Part shown: in pieces, positions 1-7,044 of the stretch
Layout: each line of letters begins with the position of its first letter
Position numbering within the stretch: the stretch's first letter is position 1
DNA from: Hungatella sp. UBA3147
GTDB lineage: Bacteria > Bacillota > Clostridia > Lachnospirales > Lachnospiraceae
Direction of reading: 5' to 3'
Assembly (NCBI GenBank): GCA_002365025.1
Contig: DEYX01000124.1
Span: forward strand, 1-8,463
Length of the DNA stretch: 8,463 nt
The notes under the pieces: model-generated
The model's database searches: none
What the model saw: only the letters and a program-made list of their open reading frames with translations
Told to the model about the DNA's origin: nothing
Made by a program: the position numbers and the translations under genes

Positions 1-438
1 GGAATCATGTTATCCAACGGGCCTGGGGATCCCAAGGAATGTGTGGGGATTATTGAAGAGATAAAGAAATTATACGAATCCAATGTGCCGATTTTTGCCA
101 TCTGCCTGGGGCATCAGCTCATGGCTCTTGCCACAGGTGCGGATACCCATAAGCTGAAATACGGCCACAGGGGCGGCAATCACCCGGTAAAGGATTTAGA
201 AACCGGACGGGTGTACATCTCCTCTCAGAATCACGGCTATGTAGTCGATGTGGATACCATTGATCCGTCAGTGGCGGTTCCTGCCTTTATCAATGTAAAT
301 GACGGGACCAATGAGGGACTGAAATATACAAACAAAAACATATTTACCGTGCAGTACCACCCGGAGGCCTGTCCGGGTCCCCAGGATTCCAGCTACTTAT
401 TCGACCGGTTTATAAAAATGATGGAGGTGGGAAAATAA
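1..438 (+). CDS. carA: Carbamoyl-phosphate synthase small subunit, C-terminal part (partial at 5' end)
   Basis: This is the glutamine amidotransferase subunit of carbamoyl-phosphate synthase. It hydrolyses glutamine and passes ammonia to CarB for arginine and pyrimidine synthesis in the cytosol. The reading frame is open from base 1 (Gly-Ile-Met-Leu-Ser-Asn-Gly-Pro-Gly-Asp-Pro), so the gene enters from the left edge. By comparison with E. coli CarA (382 residues), roughly the first 210-230 residues are missing; these would hold the N-terminal CarA-specific domain. What remains is a class I glutaminase domain: the nucleophile Cys is in the FAICLGHQ motif (codon at 103-105), and the His and Glu of the triad are in YHPEA near the C-terminus. 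The stop codon shares one base with the carB start (TAATG), so translation is probably coupled. Nothing in the visible part suggests damage. The identification is firm; the true start lies outside the window. Confidence 0.97.
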   Translation, partial: GIMLSNGPGDPKECVGIIEEIKKLYESNVPIFAICLGHQLMALATGADTHKLKYGHRGGNHPVKDLETGRVYISSQNHGYVVDVDTIDPSVAVPAFINVNDGTNEGLKYTNKNIFTVQYHPEACPGPQDSSYLFDRFIKMMEVGK

Positions 439-3400
439 TGCCGAAGAATCAGGATATTAAAAAAGTGCTCGTTCTTGGCTCTGGGCCTATTATTATCGGC
501 CAGGCAGCTGAATTTGATTATGCCGGAACCCAGGCCTGCCGTTCCCTGAAAGAAGAAGGGGTAGAAGTAGTCCTGCTAAACTCCAACCCGGCAACCATCA
601 TGACGGATAAGGATATTGCGGATAAAGTTTACATTGAACCCCTGACCGTAGAAGTGGTGGAACAGCTCATTTTAAAAGAAATGCCGGACAGCGTCCTTCC
701 CACTCTAGGTGGACAGGCCGGCTTAAACCTTGCCATGGAGCTGGAAGATAAGGGATTTTTAAAAGAACATAAGGTGCGCCTGATCGGAACTACGGCTCTT
801 ACCATTAAGAAGGCGGAGGACAGGGAGCTGTTTAAAGAGACCATGGAAAAGATCGGCGAACCGGTGGCGCCCTCTGATATCGTAGAACATGTGGAGGACG
901 GCCTTAAGGTGGCTGAAGCCATCGGATATCCTGTGGTGCTTCGTCCTGCCTATACCCTGGGAGGTTCCGGAGGGGGAATTGCCGATAATCCTGGGCAGTG
1001 CCGGGAGATCTTAGAGAATGGACTCCGCTTATCCCGTGTGGGACAGGTTCTTGTGGAACGCTGCATCGCAGGCTGGAAGGAGATCGAATACGAGGTGATG
1101 CGTGACGGCGCCGGCAACGTGATCACCGTATGTAATATGGAAAACATTGACCCGGTCGGCGTTCATACCGGAGACAGCATTGTGGTGGCCCCTTCCCAGA
1201 CCCTGGGGGATAAGGAATACCAGATGTTACGCACCTCTGCCTTAAAGATCATCAGCGAGCTGGGGATCACAGGAGGCTGCAACGTGCAGTATGCCCTTCA
1301 CCCGGAAAGCTTCGAGTATTGCGTGATCGAGGTAAATCCCAGGGTCAGCCGCTCCTCGGCTCTGGCCTCTAAAGCAACCGGTTATCCCATTGCAAAAGTT
1401 GCGGCTAAGATCGCAATGGGCTATACCCTGGATGAGATAAAGAATGCGGTGACAAAGAAAACCTACGCCAGCTTTGAGCCGATGTTGGATTACTGCGTGG
1501 TCAAGATGCCCCGCCTTCCTTTTGATAAATTCTTAAGCGCCAAGAGGAACCTGGGAACCCAGATGAAGGCCACCGGTGAGGTTATGAGCATTTGCACCAA
1601 CTTTGAGGGCGGCCTTATGAAGGCGATCCGTTCACTGGAACAGCATGTGGACAGCCTGATGTCCTATGATTTTACTGGACTAACAGATGATGAACTGGCT
1701 GAAACCCTTCACCTTGTGGATGACCGGAGGATCTGGGTCATTGCCGAAGCATTACGAAGAGGCTTTTCCTATGAACAGATCCATGATATTACAAAAGTAG
1801 ATGTGTGGTTCATTGATAAGCTGGCAATTCTTGTGGAAATGGAAGAAGCCCTTAAGAATGGGCCTCTAACTCTGGAACTTCTAAAGGAAGCAAAGAGGAT
1901 TGAATTTCCGGATACAGTGATTTCCAGGCTGTCAGGGACCTCTCTGGAAGAAATCCGCCGCATGAGAAAGGATAACGGTATTATGGCCGCGTTTAAAATG
2001 GTGGATACCTGTGCCGCCGAATTTGCAGCTGAGACTCCTTACTATTATTCCTGCTTTGGAAGTGAGAATGAGGCGGTAAAAACAACAGGAAAAAAGAAGG
2101 TGCTGGTTCTTGGTTCCGGTCCGATCCGCATCGGCCAGGGAATTGAGTTTGACTTCTGTTCGGTTCACAGCACATGGAGCTTCCGAAGGAAAGGCTATGA
2201 AACGATTATTGTCAATAATAATCCGGAGACTGTGAGCACGGATTTTGATATCGCAGATAAGCTGTATTTTGAACCCCTTACCCCGGAGGATGTGGAGAGC
2301 ATCGTTGACATGGAAAAGCCTGACGGGGCAGTGGTCCAGTTCGGCGGCCAGACAGCCATTAAGCTGACTGAGGCCCTGATGAATATGGGAATCCCCATTC
2401 TGGGAACGTCTGCAGAAGATGTTGATGCAGCAGAGGACCGGGAGCTGTTTGATAAGATTTTGGAGGATTGCGGGATCCCAAGACCTGCGGGCCAGACGGT
2501 ATTTACGGCAGAAGAAGCCAAGCGTGCGGCAGGAGAGCTTGGATATCCGGTGCTGGTAAGGCCCTCCTATGTGCTGGGCGGCCAGGGGATGCAGATTGCC
2601 ATCTCTGACCAGGATATCGATGAATTTATTGGGATCATCAATCAGATCGCACAGGATCACCCCATTCTGGTAGATAAATATATCCCAGGCAAGGAAATTG
2701 AAGTGGATGCGGTTTGCGACGGTGAGGATATTCTGATTCCCGGAATCATGGAGCATATAGAAAGAGCCGGCGTGCACTCCGGCGACAGCATTTCCATATA
2801 TCCGGCTCAGAGCATAAGTGAAACAGTAAAGGAAAAGCTGGTGGAATATACAAGGAGGCTTTCCAAAGCCCTGCACGTTAAGGGAATGATCAATATTCAG
2901 TTCATTGTAAGCGGGGAGGATGTATATGTCATTGAGGTAAATCCCCGGTCTTCCCGTACCGTGCCTTATATCAGCAAGGTGACAGGAATTCCCATCGTCC
3001 CCCTGGCGACCCAGGTTATCTGCGGGCATTCCGTCAGGGAGCTGGGATATGAACCCGGGCTTTCGCCGGAAGCAGATTATATCGCTGTTAAAATGCCGGT
3101 ATTCTCCTTTGAAAAGATTCGGGGCGCCGATGTAAGCCTTGGTCCGGAAATGAAATCCACCGGAGAGTGCTTAGGAATAGCAAAGACCTTTAATGAAGCT
3201 CTTTATAAGGCGTTTGCAGGAGCAGGAATCAAGCTTCCAAGGCATAAAAATATGATCATAACCGTGAAGGATTCCGATAAGGAGGAGATCATTGACATCG
3301 CCAGAAGATTCCAGGCTCAGGGATATAAGATATTTTCCACATCAGGAACGGCCAGAGTGCTTAACAGTCATGGGATAAAAGCTCTTATGGTTCGCAAGCT

Positions 3401-3641
3401 GGAACAGGAATCACCAAACCTTCTGGACTTAATCCTGGGCCATGAGATCGATCTGGTCATTGATACGCCGACTCAGGGAGCGGACAGAAGCAGGGACGGA
3501 TTTGTAATCCGGAGAAATGCCATTGAGACCGGTGTAACGGTTTTAACTTCCTTGGATACGGCAGCGGCTTTAGTGACCAGCATGGAGAATAAAGCCAAAG
3601 AACTGACTCTGATCGATATTGCTAAAATTAAAAATAAGTAA
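438..3641 (+). CDS. carB: Carbamoyl-phosphate synthase large subunit
   Basis: CarB makes carbamoyl phosphate from bicarbonate, two ATP and the ammonia delivered by CarA. The 1067 residues match the usual length (E. coli 1073). Two homologous halves are visible. The first has the start motif VLVLGSGPIIIGQAAEFDYAG near residue 10 and an ATP-grasp core ending in E298-V-N300-P-R302. The second restarts with VLVLGSGPIRIGQGIEFDF near residue 555 and has E833-V-N835-P-R837. These Glu/Asn pairs are the metal ligands of the two phosphorylation sites in the family. Residues from about 935 onward form the MGS-like allosteric domain, with T968-S-G-T971 and K987 at positions that bind UMP in E. coli CarB. 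The E. coli Asn of that site appears as Asp (D1009). A GGAGG lies 10 bases before the ATG, inside the end of carA. The gene is intact and followed directly by a strong hairpin terminator. Confidence 0.99.
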   Translation: MPKNQDIKKVLVLGSGPIIIGQAAEFDYAGTQACRSLKEEGVEVVLLNSNPATIMTDKDIADKVYIEPLTVEVVEQLILKEMPDSVLPTLGGQAGLNLAMELEDKGFLKEHKVRLIGTTALTIKKAEDRELFKETMEKIGEPVAPSDIVEHVEDGLKVAEAIGYPVVLRPAYTLGGSGGGIADNPGQCREILENGLRLSRVGQVLVERCIAGWKEIEYEVMRDGAGNVITVCNMENIDPVGVHTGDSIVVAPSQTLGDKEYQMLRTSALKIISELGITGGCNVQYALHPESFEYCVIEVNPRVSRSSALASKATGYPIAKVAAKIAMGYTLDEIKNAVTKKTYASFEPMLDYCVVKMPRLPFDKFLSAKRNLGTQMKATGEVMSICTNFEGGLMKAIRSLEQHVDSLMSYDFTGLTDDELAETLHLVDDRRIWVIAEALRRGFSYEQIHDITKVDVWFIDKLAILVEMEEALKNGPLTLELLKEAKRIEFPDTVISRLSGTSLEEIRRMRKDNGIMAAFKMVDTCAAEFAAETPYYYSCFGSENEAVKTTGKKKVLVLGSGPIRIGQGIEFDFCSVHSTWSFRRKGYETIIVNNNPETVSTDFDIADKLYFEPLTPEDVESIVDMEKPDGAVVQFGGQTAIKLTEALMNMGIPILGTSAEDVDAAEDRELFDKILEDCGIPRPAGQTVFTAEEAKRAAGELGYPVLVRPSYVLGGQGMQIAISDQDIDEFIGIINQIAQDHPILVDKYIPGKEIEVDAVCDGEDILIPGIMEHIERAGVHSGDSISIYPAQSISETVKEKLVEYTRRLSKALHVKGMINIQFIVSGEDVYVIEVNPRSSRTVPYISKVTGIPIVPLATQVICGHSVRELGYEPGLSPEADYIAVKMPVFSFEKIRGADVSLGPEMKSTGECLGIAKTFNEALYKAFAGAGIKLPRHKNMIITVKDSDKEEIIDIARRFQAQGYKIFSTSGTARVLNSHGIKALMVRKLEQESPNLLDLILGHEIDLVIDTPTQGADRSRDGFVIRRNAIETGVTVLTSLDTAAALVTSMENKAKELTLIDIAKIKNK

Positions 3642-3683
3642 AAAAAAGCTGGGACAGGAGGAGAACCTGTTCCAGCTTTTTTT
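3641..3683. terminator. Bidirectional rho-independent terminator shared by carB and cotJC
   Basis: An 18-base arm (3641-3658) pairs with 3666-3683 around a 7-base loop. All pairs are Watson-Crick except one G.U at 3653/3671. The outer seven pairs are A:T, so either strand reads as a GC-containing stem (GCTGG...CCAGC) followed by seven T. The carB stop overlaps the left base and the cotJC stop codon (3685-3687) is one base past the right arm. One hairpin therefore serves both converging genes. Confidence 0.93.
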
Positions 3684-3684
3684 C

Positions 3685-4305
3685 TTATTGCATTGGGGTT
3701 TTGACAAATTGCTTGTCAAATTCCGGATTATAATAATAAAAGTTTTTAGGATTCAAAGTGGATTTGATATTTTCAAGAGCTTCGCCAAACCGCTGGAAAT
3801 GCACGACTTCCCTTTCTCTAAGGAATTTTAATGGTTCTCTTACATCAGGATTCGGTATGATCCGGATTAAGTTGTCATAGGTTGTCCTTGCCTTTTGCTC
3901 GGCTGCCAGGTCTTCGATCAAGTCGGTAATGGCATCACCCTTGGACTGGAATTCACAGGCATTAAAAGGAACTCCGGCCGCAGCAGTGGGCCAGAGGGCT
4001 GTTGTATGGTCAATATAGTAGGCATCAAACCCTGCAGTCTTTGCCTGTTCCACAGTTAAATTTTTTGTCAGCTGATAAATGATAGCGCAGATCATCTCCA
4101 GATGCCCAAGCTCTTCCGTACCAATATCTGTTAAAAGTCCTCCGACTTCCTTGCATGGCATGGAATATCTTTGGGAAAGATAACGCATGGAAGCTGCCAG
4201 CTCTCCATCAGGCCCGCCAAACTGGCTGATAATGAGAGAGGCTGTTTTCGGGCATGTTTCTTTGATGTTTACAGGAAACTGCAATCTTTTTTCATAATTC
4301 CACAT
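3685..4305 (-). CDS. cotJC: Spore coat protein CotJC, manganese-catalase family
   Basis: This 206-residue protein belongs to the CotJC/manganese-catalase family. In Bacillus, CotJC is a mother-cell protein built into the inner spore coat together with CotJA. The fold is a ferritin-like four-helix bundle. The five ligands that hold the dimanganese centre in true Mn-catalases all have counterparts: E35, E65 and H68 (in TEELGHLE), E136 (in AAEQKAR) and H169 (in EREVVHF). It may therefore keep catalase activity and protect the developing spore from peroxide, but activity is inferred. The start is supported by AGGAGG about 8 bases upstream, and its ATG shares one base with the cotJB stop (TAATG). 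It is the last gene of cotJABC and ends next to the shared terminator. It is shorter than stand-alone Mn-catalases (about 265-300 residues) because it lacks their long C-terminal tail, as is normal for CotJC. Confidence 0.96.
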   Translation of the reverse strand: MWNYEKRLQFPVNIKETCPKTASLIISQFGGPDGELAASMRYLSQRYSMPCKEVGGLLTDIGTEELGHLEMICAIIYQLTKNLTVEQAKTAGFDAYYIDHTTALWPTAAAGVPFNACEFQSKGDAITDLIEDLAAEQKARTTYDNLIRIIPNPDVREPLKFLREREVVHFQRFGEALENIKSTLNPKNFYYYNPEFDKQFVKTPMQ

Positions 4306-4601
4306 TATAAGTTACCTCCTTCCCAAGGCAATGGGCCGTCTACCCAGGTAAAATGCTTTTGACCCGCATATTTTGTATTAGTTTCTGTTTTGTTGTTAGT
4401 ATCAGGGCAGACACAGTTTATGGTAAGAGGTTCAAAGTTTTCTGCATAGGTTTTTAAAAGCTGTTTTCTTTGTTCCATAGCCTGCTTAAAGGCTGTTAAT
4501 GCATTTTCATCCACTGGATGAGTATCCAAATACAATGTTAAATCATTAACAGTAAAGCTTACTTCTGTGATCTGCTTTAAAAGAGCTTTTTGATCTGCCA
4601 T
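4305..4601 (-). CDS. cotJB: Spore coat protein CotJB
   Basis: CotJB is a small spore coat assembly protein (98 residues here) encoded between CotJA and CotJC; its biochemical role is not known. The family hallmarks are visible: a helical N-terminal half with DLTLYLDTHPVDENAL (residues 20-35), then a Lys/Gln/Glu-rich helix to about residue 55, and a C-terminal tryptophan/proline motif W-V-D-G-P-L-P-W-E (86-94). The stretch between PLT (58-60) and the WVDGP motif is hydrophilic, appears longer than I expect for the family, and carries a Cys-x-Cys (C63, C65). A GGGAGGTGA sequence lies just before the start inside the end of cotJA. The ATG overlaps the cotJA stop by one base, which implies coupled translation. 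Confidence 0.94.
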   Translation of the reverse strand: MADQKALLKQITEVSFTVNDLTLYLDTHPVDENALTAFKQAMEQRKQLLKTYAENFEPLTINCVCPDTNNKTETNTKYAGQKHFTWVDGPLPWEGGNL

Positions 4602-4789
4602 TACTGTTCACCTCCCGTTACATAAAATGGAAGATTGAGGGATGGAAAAATAGTCCCATGTTTTAAAGCTGTCTGAGGATCATAAGGCTGTTCCCAGGGC
4701 TGCATGGGAATTGTGGCAATACCCAGTTGAACTGTTTTTGTTGGCGTAGCAAGATTGGCCTTTGTTGTGCCGCATTCACATGAATTCAT
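4601..4789 (-). CDS. cotJA: Spore coat-associated protein CotJA
   Basis: This 62-residue protein is the first gene of the operon. The CotJA core is clear: I-P-M-Q-P-W-E (27-33), Y-D-P (36-38), then ALKHGTIFPSLNLPF (41-55). In Bacillus, CotJA is needed for CotJC to be incorporated into the spore, and the two are thought to interact. The start at 4789 was chosen because AAAGGAG lies 7 bases upstream (4797-4803). An in-frame ATG at 4843 would add 18 residues, but has no ribosome binding site and its extension does not resemble the family. The N-terminus carries a Cys-x-Cys (C4-E-C6). The stop overlaps the cotJB start (TAATG). The gene is complete; only its exact biochemical role is unknown. Confidence 0.93.
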   Translation of the reverse strand: MNSCECGTTKANLATPTKTVQLGIATIPMQPWEQPYDPQTALKHGTIFPSLNLPFYVTGGEQ

Positions 4790-4796
4790 ACTAACA

Positions 4797-4803
4797 CTCC
4801 TTT
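4797..4803 (-). promoter_or_regulatory. Ribosome binding site that fixes the cotJA start
   Basis: AAAGGAG on the - strand is separated by 7 bases from the ATG at 4787-4789. It is the only good Shine-Dalgarno sequence ahead of the conserved CotJA reading frame, so it decides against the upstream ATG at 4841-4843. Confidence 0.85.
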
Positions 4804-4864
4804 CTACTTTCCTGCCCATCCTTTCAGGGCAAAGGTGTTTCATTGATTCATTGAGCTTTCTTTT

Positions 4865-4894
4865 TTAGTATGGTTGAAACAAAAAAAAATACGA
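4865..4894 (-). promoter_or_regulatory. Probable sigma-E promoter of cotJABC
   Basis: Reading the - strand, TCGTATT (4888-4894) is followed after 15 bases by CATACTAA (4865-4872). The B. subtilis sigma-E consensus is about kmATATT, 14-15 bases, CATACAnT. The -35 matches at 6 of 7 positions and the CATAC core is exact. Transcription would begin near 4857, leaving a leader of about 65-70 bases before cotJA. The B. subtilis cotJ operon is known to be sigma-E dependent, so both sequence and context agree. The start site has not been measured here. Confidence 0.7.
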
Positions 4895-4930
4895 TACAAA
4901 AATTCTCCCATTTTAACCACTGTAATGATG

Positions 4931-4959
4931 TTGTAATAATTAGAAAAATGAAATATAAT
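4931..4959 (+). promoter_or_regulatory. Sigma-A-type promoter of the NYN/LOTUS gene
   Basis: TTGTAA (4931-4936), a 17-base spacer and a perfect TATAAT (4954-4959) lie about 50 bases upstream of the gene on the + strand. The predicted start near 4966 gives a leader of about 45 bases. This promoter lies back to back with the sigma-E-like cotJ promoter, with about 35 bases between the two -35 elements. Confidence 0.75.
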
Positions 4960-5010
4960 GGAAAAGCAGAATCGAATTGACAGAAAAAAATAAAAAGACG
5001 GGAGAGCAGT

Positions 5011-5937
5011 GTGTTGAGTGACAAGAAATTTGCAGTATTGATTGATTCGGATAATATCTCCGCAAAGTATATTACAAGTATTCTGGATGAAATGACCCGC
5101 TACGGTGTTATTACTTACAAAAGGATCTACGGGGATTGGACAAGCTCCCAGATGGGAAAATGGAAAATGGAGCTTTTGGAGAATTCGATCACCCCAATCC
5201 AGCAATTCTCCAATACCGTAGGAAAGAATGCAACCGATTCAGCCCTTATTATTGATGCTATGGACTTGCTCTACACGGACAATGTAGATGGATTCTGCAT
5301 CGTATCCAGTGACAGCGATTTCACCCGATTAGCCAGCAGACTTCGGGAGTCCGGCAAGGAAGTCATCGGAATGGGAGAGGATAAGACTCCCAAATCGTTC
5401 CGGGCGGCCTGCACGGTTTTCACCAATCTTGAGGTCCTCCTTGATCAGGAAGAGGATGGGACTGGCGGAGGCGCCATAGGAAAAGAGGTGATCGAACAGG
5501 ATATCACTTCGATTCTTTTAGAAAATGAAGATAAAAATAAGGCAACAGGCCTGGGAGAGATCGGCAACCGCCTTGTGAAAAAATACTCTGATTTTGATGT
5601 AAGAAACTACGGCTATAGCTCCCTTTCCAAATTTTTGGAGGAAATGGGCGGCTTTGAGCTTAAAAAATCCAATAATGTGGTAACTGTCCGGATGAAAGAT
5701 AACCGTACCAAAAAGCAGGAACTGGATGATTTTGCAGTGGGGCTGGTTAAGGGCAGCGGAAAGAACGGTATGGAACTGGCGGCTCTGGGTAATGGCATAC
5801 ACCGGAAATTTGCTGATTTCAAAGTAAAGGATTACGGGTATTCCACCTTCTCAAAATTTGTAAACAGCATTGGACAATTAGAGGTACGGGAGAATAAAAA
5901 CAATAATAAGACAGTGTGTTTGAAAAAAGAAGACTAA
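5011..5937 (+). CDS. NYN-domain (PIN-like) putative RNase with two OST-HTH/LOTUS repeats
   Basis: This 308-residue soluble protein combines a LabA/NYN nuclease-like domain (about 5-145) with two OST-HTH (LOTUS) domains (about 158-229 and 236-306). The NYN domain shows the expected acidic residues: D12 in VLIDSDN, D76 in NATDSALIIDAMD, and D101/D103 in SSDSDFTRLASRLR. These would bind the metal for RNA cleavage. The two LOTUS repeats are recognisable from each other: DFDVRNYGYSSLSKF (194-208) and DFKVKDYGYSTFSKF (269-283). LOTUS modules bind RNA in characterised proteins. The architecture is known in bacteria, but I know of no established substrate for it. Two starts are possible: GTG at 5011 (GGGAG 6 bases upstream) or TTG at 5014, which would give an MSDKKFAVLID N-terminus. 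It is a single-gene unit between its own promoter and a hairpin terminator, so the context does not reveal the pathway. Confidence 0.9.
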   Translation: MLSDKKFAVLIDSDNISAKYITSILDEMTRYGVITYKRIYGDWTSSQMGKWKMELLENSITPIQQFSNTVGKNATDSALIIDAMDLLYTDNVDGFCIVSSDSDFTRLASRLRESGKEVIGMGEDKTPKSFRAACTVFTNLEVLLDQEEDGTGGGAIGKEVIEQDITSILLENEDKNKATGLGEIGNRLVKKYSDFDVRNYGYSSLSKFLEEMGGFELKKSNNVVTVRMKDNRTKKQELDDFAVGLVKGSGKNGMELAALGNGIHRKFADFKVKDYGYSTFSKFVNSIGQLEVRENKNNNKTVCLKKED

Positions 5938-5940
5938 ATA

Positions 5941-5991
5941 AAGACGGCCAGGAAAATGGGATCCACGGGGTCCATGTTTCCTGGCTGTCTT
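5941..5991. terminator. Bidirectional hairpin terminator between the NYN gene and yeiH-like gene
   Basis: Bases 5941-5955 pair with 5977-5991 in a 15-bp stem with one G.U (5946/5986). The stem continues imperfectly inward (TGG 5957-5959 with CCA 5972-5974, then ATCC 5961-5964 with GGGT 5968-5971) to a 3-base loop. It is followed by TTATTTCTAT on the + strand and TTTATTTAG on the - strand. The T-tracts are interrupted, so efficiency may be below that of the carB/cotJC hairpin. It sits between two convergent genes and probably serves both. Confidence 0.8.
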
Positions 5992-6016
5992 ATTTCTATA
6001 AGAAGTGATCCTGGCT

Positions 6017-7015
6017 TTACCAGATTCCAAGGACCACTTGAAGGACCAGACTTACCACAGAAATTCCAAGCCAGCAGCAAAAACCTAATAAAAGAGGCTT
6101 TTTGCCTGTCCGTATCAGCTTGACCAGGTCCGTATTGGTTCCGATGGCTCCCATAGCCATGATAATAAATAGCTTGCTTAAGCCTTTTAATGAACCGGTA
6201 ATGCCTGCAGGTAATGGAAAAACGGTAGTAATGATAGAAGCCAGCAGGAAAAAGAGCACAAAAGACGGGAAAACTTTCTGAATGGAGATGGAGCGTTCGG
6301 AAGCCTTCTTCTCTTTTCCAGTCTGGTAACATGCCAAAAACAGTGTAATGGGGATGATGGCCAGAGTTCTGGTCAGTTTTACTATGGTGGCTGCTTCCAG
6401 GGTGTTGCTGCCGTGCATGCCATCCCAGGCGGATGCGGCGGCCGTAACGGAAGAGGTATCGTTAATGGCGGTTCCTGCAAACAGACCAAAGCCTTCATTG
6501 GAAAGCCTTAAAGCAGAGCCTAAAGCCGGAAAAAGCAGAGCTGCAATGATGTTGAAAAAAAAGATAACGGAAATGGACTGAGCGATCTCATCGTCATCGG
6601 CGTTAATTACAGGAGCAGTTGCGGCAATGGCAGAACCTCCGCAGATGGACGAACCCACGCCAATTAATATGGAAGTTTTGCCGGGAAGCTTCAGTGTCCG
6701 GGAAAGAATGAAAGCAATTACCAGGGAAGTGGAGATGGTTGCAAGGATGATGGGGAGGGCTTCCCTTCCTTTTTGAAGAACTGTGGCCAGGTTCATGGAG
6801 AAACCCAGGAGAATCACAGCGTATTGCAGAACTTTTTTAGAAGTAAAAGCTACTCCCGGCCGTAAAAAATCCTTTCCTTTTATAAAAGGGGCCATTGCCA
6901 TGCCCATAAGGATAGCAAACACAGGACCGCCGATGACTGGAAAGGCTTTTCCCAAAAACCATGCGGGAACAGATATAATAAGGCAGAGAAGAACGCCTGA
7001 GACGTATTTTTTCAT
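6017..7015 (-). CDS. YeiH-family (UPF0324) putative sulfate/sulfite exporter, membrane protein
   Basis: This 332-residue integral membrane protein belongs to the YeiH/UPF0324 family, usually annotated as putative sulfate exporters (E. coli YeiH is 349 residues). It is hydrophobic throughout, with roughly ten membrane segments; the first starts at residue 5. Two family signatures are visible: ICGGSAIAATAPVI (124-137), followed by an acidic DDDE loop (140-143), and GTAINDTSSVTAA (181-193), which probably line the transport path. The FLRPGVAFTSKKVLQYAVILLGF block (50-72) is also typical. A charged cytoplasmic loop (TGKEKKASERS) precedes the last helices. AGGAGG (7025-7030) lies 9 bases before the ATG. 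The gene is divergent from a LysR-type regulator, which often controls such transporters; in enterobacteria the YeiE regulator of yeiH responds to sulfite. The substrate here is inferred only. Confidence 0.88.
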   Translation of the reverse strand: MKKYVSGVLLCLIISVPAWFLGKAFPVIGGPVFAILMGMAMAPFIKGKDFLRPGVAFTSKKVLQYAVILLGFSMNLATVLQKGREALPIILATISTSLVIAFILSRTLKLPGKTSILIGVGSSICGGSAIAATAPVINADDDEIAQSISVIFFFNIIAALLFPALGSALRLSNEGFGLFAGTAINDTSSVTAAASAWDGMHGSNTLEAATIVKLTRTLAIIPITLFLACYQTGKEKKASERSISIQKVFPSFVLFFLLASIITTVFPLPAGITGSLKGLSKLFIIMAMGAIGTNTDLVKLIRTGKKPLLLGFCCWLGISVVSLVLQVVLGIW

Positions 7016-7044
7016 GAGTAAAATCCTCCTTTTTGTTTGGCTTT

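Noticed and set aside
1932..3029. A 365-codon open frame on the - strand inside carB, plus several shorter ones
   Set aside because: It lies wholly within a highly conserved gene, its translation resembles no known fold (Cys/His-rich, low-complexity), and no promoter or ribosome binding site supports it. It is a shadow frame.
4790..4843. An 18-residue N-terminal extension of CotJA from an upstream ATG
   Set aside because: There is no ribosome binding site ahead of it, while a strong one sits 7 bases before the internal ATG at 4789.
4840..5205. A 121-codon - strand frame across the cotJ/NYN intergenic region
   Set aside because: It covers both divergent promoters and the start of the conserved NYN domain. 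It has low-complexity aromatic content and no family resemblance.
5518..5822. Short - strand frames inside the NYN gene
   Set aside because: They overlap the conserved LOTUS repeats on the opposite strand and have no initiation signals.
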